From positions 5,270,001-5,334,000 of the forward strand of contig NC_015953.1 of the NCBI RefSeq assembly GCF_000177195.2: a DNA stretch of 64,000 nucleotides. Reading direction: 5' to 3'. The position numbers were made by a program, and so were the translations under genes. Positions 57,105 through 64,000 of this stretch are shown in pieces (the stretch's first letter is position 1; each line of letters starts with the position of its first letter). Under the pieces are notes generated by a model. The model saw only the letters and a program-made list of their open reading frames with translations, did no database searches and was not told the DNA's origin. The DNA comes from Streptomyces sp. SirexAA-E (GTDB lineage: Bacteria; Actinomycetota; Actinomycetes; Streptomycetales; Streptomycetaceae).

Positions 57105-59555
57105 GTGACACGTACCGAAGTGACCACCGGATCCGAGGACTCGGGACCCAGCGGCTACGCGGCGGCCCGGCTGCGCCTCCTCCAGCAGGAGGCGCGGTCC
57201 GGGCCGCCGCGCCGTGCCGCCCTCGCCCGGCTCACCGACGACTGGCTGACCGCGCTCTTCACCACCGCCGCCGCCGAGACCGGGATGCGCGGGGCCGCCC
57301 TCGTCGCCGTCGGCGGGTACGGCCGCGGCGAACTCTCCCCGCGCAGCGACCTGGATCTCCTGCTGCTGCACGACGGCAGCGCCGACGCCCCGGCCGTCGC
57401 CGCCCTCGCCGACCGCATCTGGTACCCGGCCTGGGATCTCGGGCTGGCCCTCGACCACTCCGTCCGCACCCCCGCCGAGGCCCGCAGGGCCGCCCGCGAG
57501 GACCTCAAGGTCCAGCTCGGACTCCTCGACGCACGTGCCGTCGTCGGCGACCTCGGCCTCGTCGCCGCACTGCGCACCGAGATCCTCGCCGACTGGCGCA
57601 ACCAGGCCCACAAGCGCCTGCCGGCCCTCGACGAGCTCTGCCGGGAGCGCGGCGAACGCATGGGCGAGCTCCAGTTCCTCCTGGAGCCCGACCTCAAGGA
57701 GGCACGCGGCGGCCTCCGCGACGCCACCGCGCTGCGCGCCGTCGCCGCCTCCTGGGTCGCCGACGCCCCCCGCGAAGGGCTCGCCGAGGCCCGCCGCACC
57801 CTCCTCGACGCCCGCGACGCCCTCCACCTCACCACCGGCCGCTCCACCGACCGGCTCGCCCTCCAGGAACAGGACCAGGTCGCCGCCTCCCTCGGCCTCC
57901 TCGACGCCGACGCCCTGCTGCGCCAGGTCTACGAGGCCGCCCGCACCGTCTCCTACGCCACCGACGTCACCTGGCGCGAGGTCGAACGCGTCCTGCGGGC
58001 CCGCTCCGCGCGGCCCCGGCTGCGCTCCCTCCTCGGCGGCCCCAAGGCCGCCCCCGAACGCACCCCGCTCGCCGAAGGCGTCGTCGAGGCGGACGGCGAG
58101 GTCGTCCTCGCCCGCACCGCGCGCCCCGACAAGGACCCCGTCCTCACCCTGCGCGCCGCGGCGGCGGCCGCCGAGTCCGGGCTCCCCCTCTCCCGCCACC
58201 TCGTCCGTCACCTGCGCGACGCGGCCCAGCCGCTGCCGGTGCCCTGGCCCGCCGAGGCGCGGGAGGAGCTCGTCACCCTGCTCGGCGCCGGCGAATCCAC
58301 CGTCGCCGTCTGGGAGGCGCTCGAAGCCGAAGGCATCGTCACCCGGCTGCTGCCCGACTGGGAGCGGGTCCACTGCCGCCCCCAGCGCAACCCCGTGCAC
58401 ACCTGGACCGTCGACCGCCACCTCGTCGAGACGGCCGTCCGCGCCTCCTTCCTCACCCGCCGCGTCGGCCGCCCCGACCTGTTGCTGGTCGCCGCCCTGC
58501 TCCACGACATCGGCAAGGGCTGGCCCGGCGACCACTCGGTGGCGGGCGAGGTGATCGCCCGCGACATGGCCGCCCGGATCGGCTTCGACAAGCAGGACAC
58601 GGGCGTCGTCGCGACCCTCGTACGCCACCACCTGCTGCTCGTCGAGACCGCCACCCGGCGCGATCTGGACGACCCGGCGACCGTGCGCGCGGTCGCCGAC
58701 GCGGTGGGCAGCGCCTCCACCCTGGAACTGCTGCACGCGCTCACCGAGGCCGACGCGCTGGCCACCGGGCCCGCCGCCTGGAGCTCCTGGCGTGCCCTGC
58801 TCGTCACCGACCTCGTCAAGCGCGTCGCCGCCCTGCTGGCGGGCGAGGAGCCGACCGAACCGGAACCGCTCGCGCCCAGCGCGGAACAGGAACGGCTGGC
58901 CGTCGAGGCGCTGCGTACCGGCGAGCCCGTCCTCGCCCTGCACACCGAACAGGAACCCGCCCCGCAGGACGGCGAACCCGGCCCCGTGGGCGTCGAGCTC
59001 CACATCGCCCTGCCCGACCGGCCCGGCGTCCTGCCCGCCGCGGCCGGGGTCCTCGCCCTGCACCGGCTCACCGTCCGCTCCGCCGACCTGCGCGCCGTCG
59101 AACTCCCCACCGAGCTCGGCGAATCGGCCGGTCTGCTCGTCCTGAGCTGGCGGGTCGCCGCCGAGTACGGCTCCCTCCCGCAGGCCGCCCGGCTCCGCGC
59201 CGACCTCGTACGCACCCTGGACGGCTCGCTCGACATCCGTGCCCGCCTCGCCGAACGCGAGGCCGCCTACCCGCGGCGGCGCGGGGTGAAGGCCCCGCCG
59301 CCCCGGGTGACCGTCGCACCGGCGGGCTCCCGCCTGGCCACGGTGATCGAGGTGCGTGCCCAGGACGCCCCGGGGCTGCTGCACCGGATCGGCCGGGCCC
59401 TGGAACAGAGCGCCGTGCGGGTGCGCAGCGCGCACGTATCGACGCTGGGGGCGAACGCCGTCGACGCCTTCTACGTCACGGATCCGGACGGCGAACCGCT
59501 GGTGCCCGAGCGGGCGGCGCAGGTCGCGGGGGAGGTCGAGAAGGCACTGGGCTGA
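57105..59555 (+). CDS. glnD: PII adenylyl/uridylyltransferase GlnD
   Basis: This 816-aa bifunctional sensor modifies and demodifies GlnK. It has an N-terminal nucleotidyltransferase with GGYGRGELSPRSDLDLLLL near residue 65, a DUF294-like helical segment, an HD hydrolase domain with LLHDIGKGWPGDHS near 465, and two C-terminal ACT domains (about 630-700 and 740-816) that should bind glutamine. GTG 57105 starts it. In Streptomyces the enzyme adenylylates GlnK. It completes the amtB-glnK-glnD operon. Confidence 0.95.
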   Translation: MTRTEVTTGSEDSGPSGYAAARLRLLQQEARSGPPRRAALARLTDDWLTALFTTAAAETGMRGAALVAVGGYGRGELSPRSDLDLLLLHDGSADAPAVAALADRIWYPAWDLGLALDHSVRTPAEARRAAREDLKVQLGLLDARAVVGDLGLVAALRTEILADWRNQAHKRLPALDELCRERGERMGELQFLLEPDLKEARGGLRDATALRAVAASWVADAPREGLAEARRTLLDARDALHLTTGRSTDRLALQEQDQVAASLGLLDADALLRQVYEAARTVSYATDVTWREVERVLRARSARPRLRSLLGGPKAAPERTPLAEGVVEADGEVVLARTARPDKDPVLTLRAAAAAAESGLPLSRHLVRHLRDAAQPLPVPWPAEAREELVTLLGAGESTVAVWEALEAEGIVTRLLPDWERVHCRPQRNPVHTWTVDRHLVETAVRASFLTRRVGRPDLLLVAALLHDIGKGWPGDHSVAGEVIARDMAARIGFDKQDTGVVATLVRHHLLLVETATRRDLDDPATVRAVADAVGSASTLELLHALTEADALATGPAAWSSWRALLVTDLVKRVAALLAGEEPTEPEPLAPSAEQERLAVEALRTGEPVLALHTEQEPAPQDGEPGPVGVELHIALPDRPGVLPAAAGVLALHRLTVRSADLRAVELPTELGESAGLLVLSWRVAAEYGSLPQAARLRADLVRTLDGSLDIRARLAEREAAYPRRRGVKAPPPRVTVAPAGSRLATVIEVRAQDAPGLLHRIGRALEQSAVRVRSAHVSTLGANAVDAFYVTDPDGEPLVPERAAQVAGEVEKALG

Positions 59556-59675
59556 CGCCTTACGGCCCCGTGTCCGTCACGAGAAACGGGCGCGGGCTCC
59601 GCCGTCTCCGGGGTCCGGATACCCTGGAGGGCGACTGACCAGCCCCGCCCCCGACCCTGAGGACCGACGAGCGCC

Positions 59676-61223
59676 GTGTTCGATACTCTCTCCGACCGCC
59701 TTAGCGCGACCTTCAAGAACCTCCGGGGCAAGGGCCGCTTGTCCGAGGCGGACATCGACGCCACGGCTCGCGAGATCCGTATCGCCCTGCTCGAGGCGGA
59801 TGTCGCCCTCCCCGTCGTCCGCGCGTTCATCGCCAACGTCAAGGAGCGCGCCCGGGGCGTCGAGGTCTCCCAGGCGCTGAACCCCGCCCAGCAGGTCGTC
59901 AAGATCGTCAACGAGGAGCTCGTAGGCATCCTCGGAGGCGAGACCCGTCGGCTCCGGTTCGCCAAGAACCCGCCGACCGTGATCATGCTCGCGGGTCTCC
60001 AGGGCGCCGGCAAGACCACCCTCGCGGGCAAGCTCGGCCTCTGGCTCAAGGGTCAGGGGCACTCCCCGCTGCTGGTCGCCTGTGACCTCCAGCGCCCCAA
60101 CGCCGTCAACCAGCTGAGCGTGGTCGCCGACCGCGCGGGCGTCGCGGTGTACGCGCCGGAGCCGGGCAACGGCGTGGGCGACCCCGTCAAGGTGGCCCAG
60201 GACTCCATCGAGTACGCCAAGGCCAAGGTCCACGACATCGTCATCGTCGACACCGCCGGCCGCCTCGGCATCGACGAGGAGCTGATGCGGCAGGCCGCGG
60301 ACATCCGCGACGCCGTCAGCCCCGACGAGATCCTCTTCGTCGTCGACGCGATGATCGGTCAGGACGCGGTCAACACCGCCGAGGCCTTCCGCGACGGCGT
60401 CGGCTTCGACGGTGTGGTGCTCTCCAAGCTCGACGGTGACGCACGCGGTGGTGCCGCCCTGTCGATCGCCCATGTCACGGGCAAGCAGATCATGTTCGCG
60501 TCGAACGGTGAGAAGCTCGAGGACTTCGACGCCTTCCACCCCGACCGCATGGCCTCCCGCATCCTCGACATGGGTGACCTGCTCACCCTGATCGAGCAGG
60601 CGGAGAAGACGTTCAGCCAGGAAGAGGCCGCCAAGATGGCCTCCAAGCTGGCGTCGAGCAAGGGCAAGGACTTCACGCTCGACGACTTCCTGGCGCAGAT
60701 GGAGCAGGTCAGGAAGATGGGCTCCATCTCCAAGCTGCTCGGGATGCTGCCCGGCATGGGGCAGATCAAGGAACAGATCAACAACATCGACGAGCGCGAC
60801 GTCGACCGCATGGCCGCGATCATCAAGTCGATGACCCCGAAGGAGCGCGCCGAGCCGACGGTCATCAACGGCTCCCGCCGGGCCCGTATCGCCAAGGGTG
60901 CCGGTGTCGAGGTCTCCGCGGTGAAGGGCCTCGTGGAGCGGTTCTTCGACGCCCGCAAGATGATGTCGAAGATGGCCCAGGGCGGCGGCATGCCCGGGAT
61001 GCCGGGCATGCCGGGCATGGGCGGCGGCCCCGGCCGCCAGAAGAAGCAGGTCAAGCAGGCCAAGGGCAAGCGCAAGAGCGGCAACCCGATGAAGCGCAAG
61101 GCCGAGGAGCAGGCCGCGGCGGCCCGGCGCGAGCAGGCGGCGCAGGGCGGGGCGTTCGGCGTGCCGGCCCAGGACGACAAGAACTTCGAACTGCCGGACG
61201 AGTTCAAGAAGTTCATGGGCTGA
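59676..61223 (+). CDS. ffh: Signal recognition particle protein Ffh
   Basis: This 515-aa SRP54 GTPase has an N domain (1-90), a G domain with GLQGAGKTTLAGKLG near 108, DTAGRLGIDEELM, and LSKLDGDARGGAALS near 245. A Met-rich M domain (about 300-440) binds 4.5S RNA and signal peptides. The C-terminal tail has a GMPGMPGMPGMGG repeat and a Lys-rich stretch. GTG 59676 follows GAGGACCGACGAG. The receptor FtsY is encoded 7 kb upstream; the SRP RNA gene is not in this window. Confidence 0.96.
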   Translation: MFDTLSDRLSATFKNLRGKGRLSEADIDATAREIRIALLEADVALPVVRAFIANVKERARGVEVSQALNPAQQVVKIVNEELVGILGGETRRLRFAKNPPTVIMLAGLQGAGKTTLAGKLGLWLKGQGHSPLLVACDLQRPNAVNQLSVVADRAGVAVYAPEPGNGVGDPVKVAQDSIEYAKAKVHDIVIVDTAGRLGIDEELMRQAADIRDAVSPDEILFVVDAMIGQDAVNTAEAFRDGVGFDGVVLSKLDGDARGGAALSIAHVTGKQIMFASNGEKLEDFDAFHPDRMASRILDMGDLLTLIEQAEKTFSQEEAAKMASKLASSKGKDFTLDDFLAQMEQVRKMGSISKLLGMLPGMGQIKEQINNIDERDVDRMAAIIKSMTPKERAEPTVINGSRRARIAKGAGVEVSAVKGLVERFFDARKMMSKMAQGGGMPGMPGMPGMGGGPGRQKKQVKQAKGKRKSGNPMKRKAEEQAAAARREQAAQGGAFGVPAQDDKNFELPDEFKKFMG

Positions 61224-61245
61224 TCCCGGTTCGGTTCATGGAGAA

Positions 61246-61272
61246 GGGGCGTCCCGCTCGGCGGGGCGCCGG
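61246..61272. terminator. Terminator ffh / methyltransferase
   Basis: A 10-bp stem (61248-61257 with 61261-61270, one G-T pair) with a tcg loop lies between convergent genes and reaches the methyltransferase stop. Confidence 0.65.
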
Positions 61273-62130
61273 CTACGCCACGCACACCAGGTAGCGGAAG
61301 ACGTTCGGCATCCAGACCGTGCCGTCGGGGCGCACATGCGGGTGCAGGGCCTCCGTGACCTCCTTCTCGACCTGGGAGCGGTCCGTCGCCCGTACCGCCG
61401 CGTCGAACAGCCCGGTCGAGAGCAGCCCGCGCACCGCGCTGTCCACGTCCGCGTAGCCGAAGGGACAGGACACCCGGCCCGAACCGTCCGGCTTCAGCCC
61501 GGCCCGAGCCGCGACCTCCTCCAGGTCGTCCCGCAGCGTGGGCCGCCAGCCGCCCGGACGCGAGGCGCGCGCCGACTCGGCGAGCCGGGCCGCCACCCGC
61601 AGCACCGGGGCGGTGGCACAGCGTTCCGGCGGTCCCCATCCGGTCAGGACCACGGTGGCGCCCCGAGCTGCCAACGGCACGGCCTCGGCGAGCGCGGGCG
61701 CGAGCCCCTCGGAGTCACCGGCCGCGCAGCCGATCGGACTGAAGGCGGTGAGCAGGTTGTACGGCGCCTCACCGGCCGCCGAGGGCAGGTCCTCCACGAG
61801 CCTCGCCCGCCGGGCCGGCTCCGCCCGGGCCTCGGACCCGTCCGCGCCCGGCCCGAGACGCTCCCGGGCCAGGGCGAGCCGCTCGCGGTCGGTGTCGACG
61901 CCGGTGACGGCCGCCCCGCGCGACGCCGCGATCAGCAGCGCGAGACCCGAGCCGCAGCCGAGCGAGAGCATCCGGGTCGGGGCCCCGACCTCCAGCCGGT
62001 CGAACACGGCCTCGTAGAGCGGTGCCAGCATGCGTTCCTGGATCTCGGCCCAGTCACGGGCACGGGTACCGGAGTCCACCGGAGCGGAAGAATCCGCGTA
62101 CCTGTGGTGCCGGACGAGCGTAGGTGTCAT
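61273..62130 (-). CDS. SAM-dependent methyltransferase
   Basis: This 285-aa class I methyltransferase has motif I MLSLGCGSGLALLIAA near residues 54-69, the acidic ribose-binding residue in VTGVDTD near 80, and a later VVLTGWGPPE strand. A domain after residue 180 contains SCPFGYADVDSAVRGLLSTG, often seen in small-molecule methyltransferases. The substrate is unknown. It is convergent with ffh and not part of an evident operon. Confidence 0.82.
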   Translation of the reverse strand: MTPTLVRHHRYADSSAPVDSGTRARDWAEIQERMLAPLYEAVFDRLEVGAPTRMLSLGCGSGLALLIAASRGAAVTGVDTDRERLALARERLGPGADGSEARAEPARRARLVEDLPSAAGEAPYNLLTAFSPIGCAAGDSEGLAPALAEAVPLAARGATVVLTGWGPPERCATAPVLRVAARLAESARASRPGGWRPTLRDDLEEVAARAGLKPDGSGRVSCPFGYADVDSAVRGLLSTGLFDAAVRATDRSQVEKEVTEALHPHVRPDGTVWMPNVFRYLVCVA

Positions 62131-62649
62131 GGAATGCGCCCCAATCCGCCGAGAGGTCGGTCGTGCCCGAGTGGACGGTCCCCCATGTGCAGGTCGGTGC
62201 CGGGTGCGCCCGGCCCCCGTATGTCAGGGAACTCCGCATCCGGCGCCCCGTCCAGAGGCCTGACGGGGCGGAATGCCGTGCTCGCGTGCTCCGGTCGTGC
62301 GCCCCCCGGCCCCGGACCGTCTCCGGGCCGCCGGGTACGGCACGCCTGCCGCTCGCTCTTGTCACAGTCTGACCCGACACACGCGGTGCAGCACGTCGAG
62401 CGCGGTGCGCCCGTCCCGCACCGGTCCGGGGCGCCGCCGGGCGGCGGGTAATCTCGCTGGTGGGTGCCCGTCTACAGGCCGGTGCGTACGAGAGGCTACG
62501 TACCGCCTTGGTGCGAGCTGTGTGACTTCTCCGCAGATCTGCGCACCCGGCATCGTCCGGACACATCAGCGGCAACTGACTGGTACGTGCAAATTATTTG
62601 GGATGCCCTGGAATAGGAACACCGGAGCACTCACGCTCGTTGTCACGAC
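62131..62649. other. Intergenic region before the SprT-like gene
   Basis: These 519 bp separate divergent genes. The A/T-rich patch near 62580-62620 probably contains the promoter of the SprT-like gene. CTGACT with TGGGAT 17 bp downstream is a weak candidate. I see no gene or structured RNA. Confidence 0.4.
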
Positions 62650-63243
62650 GTGAGCACGACACCACCTGTACTTGCCGCAGAGCTGGCGCAGGCGTGGGCC
62701 GACATTCAGCGGTACCACCCCGAGCTGCCCGACCTAGCCGCACCAGAGTCCCTGATCGGAGAGTCCTCGTCCGCCTGTGGCGCGGAACTCTCCTTCGAAC
62801 GACTGCTCCACGAGGCAGTCCACGGAATCGCCGCCGCGAGAGGTGTCCGGGACACCTCCCGGGCCGGCCGCTACCACAACCGACGCTTCCTCGCGATCGC
62901 CGAGGAGCTGGGCCTCGACCATGTCGAGGAGCCCCACCCCAGCAGCGGATTCTCGTTGGTGACGCTGAATCCCGAGGCCAAACGCAGATATCGCCCCACG
63001 ACGGAACGGCTGCAGCGCGCCCTCAAGGCGCACACCGTGGCCACGGCCGCCGACACCAAGCGCTCCTTCCGCGGTCCCGCGGCCCGGCACGGCTCCTCCG
63101 GCGGAGGCGTCCGTGTCAAGGCCGTCTGCGACTGCGGACGCAACGTCCGGGTCGTCCCGTCGGTCCTCGCCCAGGCGCCGATCGTCTGCGGCGGGTGCGG
63201 CAAGCCCTTCCGGATCCCGGAAGCGGCGGTCGCGGTCGGGTGA
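62650..63243 (+). CDS. SprT-like zinc-metalloprotease-family protein
   Basis: This 197-aa protein has an HEAVH motif near residue 54 (HExxH metalloprotease signature) followed by GRYHNRRF, where SprT proteins carry the third zinc ligand. A C-terminal zinc ribbon has two cysteine pairs (CDCG, CGGCG, about 157-187). This is the SprT layout, shared with the eukaryotic DNA-protein-crosslink protease Spartan. No bacterial function is firmly known. GTG 62650 starts it, and rpsP follows on the same strand with its own gap. Confidence 0.78.
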   Translation: MSTTPPVLAAELAQAWADIQRYHPELPDLAAPESLIGESSSACGAELSFERLLHEAVHGIAAARGVRDTSRAGRYHNRRFLAIAEELGLDHVEEPHPSSGFSLVTLNPEAKRRYRPTTERLQRALKAHTVATAADTKRSFRGPAARHGSSGGGVRVKAVCDCGRNVRVVPSVLAQAPIVCGGCGKPFRIPEAAVAVG

Positions 63244-63400
63244 CCCGATGTGGTGTGGCACAATGGCTAGCTGTACTCGACAGCCGCACAGGACCCCTCT
63301 CTCCTCCGGCTGACGCGTCCGTCGGGCACCCGAGTACCGCAACCCCACGTGGCATCTTCGTTGTGCCCAACCACGTCAGAGACCAGGAGACACCACTTCC

Positions 63401-63835
63401 GTGGCAGTCAAGATCAAGCTGAAGCGTCTGGGCAAGATCCGTTCGCCTCACTACCGCATCGTCGTCGCCGACTCCCGTACCCGCCGTGACGGCCGGGCCA
63501 TCGAGGAGATCGGCCTGTACCACCCGGTGCAGAACCCGTCCCGCATCGAGGTCAACTCGGAGCGCGCGCAGTACTGGCTGTCCGTCGGCGCCCAGCCGAC
63601 CGAGCCGGTTCTCGCGATCCTGAAGCTCACCGGTGACTGGCAGGCCCACAAGGGCCTTCCGGCCCCCGCGCCGCTGCTGCAGCCGGAGCCCAAGGCTGAC
63701 AAGCGTGCCCTCTTCGAGTCCCTGAGCGCGGACGGCGACGAGGCCAAGGGTGAGGCCATCACCCAGAAGGCCAAGAAGTCGGACAAGAAGGCGGACGAGG
63801 CTGACGCCGCGTCCACCGAGTCGACCGAGGCCTGA
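63401..63835 (+). CDS. rpsP: 30S ribosomal protein S16
   Basis: This 144-aa S16 starts at GTG 63401 after CAGGAGACACC, with VKIKLKRLGKIRSPHYRIVVADSRTRRDGR near the start and a central GAQPTEPVLAILKLTGDW. The C-terminal third is a Lys/Ala/Glu tail longer than in enterobacteria but normal for actinobacteria. It heads the rpsP-KH-rimM-trmD-rplS operon, most of which lies beyond the window. Confidence 0.97.
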   Translation: MAVKIKLKRLGKIRSPHYRIVVADSRTRRDGRAIEEIGLYHPVQNPSRIEVNSERAQYWLSVGAQPTEPVLAILKLTGDWQAHKGLPAPAPLLQPEPKADKRALFESLSADGDEAKGEAITQKAKKSDKKADEADAASTESTEA

Positions 63836-63837
63836 GC

Positions 63838-64000
63838 ATGCTCGAGGAGGCTCTTGAGCACCTCGTGAAGGGCATCGTCGACAACCCCGACGATGTGCAG
63901 GTCGCCTCGCGTGACCTGCGCCGTGGACGTGTGCTCGAGGTCCGGGTCCACCCCGAAGACCTCGGCAAGGTGATCGGCCGCAACGGCCGCACCGCGCGCG
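63838..64000 (+). CDS. KH-domain RNA-binding protein (3' end missing)
   Basis: ATG 63838 lies 2 bp after the rpsP stop. The 54 visible codons begin MLEEALEHLVKGIVDNPDDV and include the KH loop VIGRNGRTA. The family (KhpA/YlqC, about 79 aa) regularly sits between rpsP and rimM and binds RNA. The frame runs off the window end. Confidence 0.92.
   Translation, partial: MLEEALEHLVKGIVDNPDDVQVASRDLRRGRVLEVRVHPEDLGKVIGRNGRTAR

Overview
The window is very high in G+C, uses many GTG starts, and carries a gene order I recognise from memory as the conserved Streptomyces chromosome core: accB-accE, two conservons, gltX, ndgR-leuCD, hupS, gpsA-ddlA, thiL-thiD, recG-rsmD-coaD, rpmF-rnc-mutM, smc, glcP, ftsY, nsdA, amtB-glnK-glnD, ffh and rpsP. 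This matches roughly SCO5535 to SCO5592 of Streptomyces coelicolor. The organism is almost certainly a Streptomyces or a very close relative. I see no insertion sequence, prophage, CRISPR array or biosynthetic cluster.

Layout. Bases 1-3069 hold the 3' end of a large secreted GH101 endo-alpha-N-acetylgalactosaminidase, the only clearly accessory gene. Bases 3.3-5.2 kb encode the AccB and AccE subunits of an acyl-CoA carboxylase. Bases 5.3-16 kb hold two complete conservons in tandem on the minus strand, each cvnA-B-C-D: a sensor-kinase-like membrane protein, a Roadblock protein, a DUF742 protein and a small GTPase. Bases 16.6-20.1 kb hold a fumarylacetoacetase-family gene, gltX, a HAD hydrolase, and tRNA-Gln and tRNA-Glu. 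Next come a MerR regulator, ndgR divergent from leuCD, and hupS (20.1-25.1 kb).

Bases 25.1-32.4 kb hold the F420 gene cofC, an acyltransferase, gpsA, ddlA, a DUF3515 lipoprotein, an Lrp-type ligand-binding protein, thiL, thiD and rpmB. Bases 32.6-41.8 kb hold a FakA/YloV-like kinase, recG, rsmD, coaD, a coiled-coil protein, a DUF177 protein, rpmF, rnc and mutM. Bases 41.8-49.6 kb hold a CAP-domain protein, acyP, a small coiled-coil protein, smc and glcP. Bases 49.7-55 kb hold an NCS1 permease, ftsY, a stand-alone Prim-Pol protein and nsdA. Bases 55.4-59.6 kb hold the nitrogen-signalling operon amtB-glnK-glnD behind a GlnR-type box. The window ends with ffh, a methyltransferase, a SprT-like protein, rpsP and a truncated KH-domain gene.

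Functional links. Most genes serve growth: translation, cofactors, chromosome structure, and the FtsY and Ffh halves of SRP targeting. Regulatory layers sit among them: two GPCR-like conservons, NdgR next to leuCD, NsdA with a rare TTA codon, HupS, RNase III and PII signalling.

The most interesting observations are a 437-bp tract that reads as identical in the two cvnD genes, long disordered CvnA tails ending in a shared conserved peptide, an in-frame repeat element near the start of gltX, and a low-complexity insert in the SMC hinge. No wholly new system is evident. The tandem conservon pair is the nearest candidate. All assignments come from reading the sequence and from family knowledge, with no database search.
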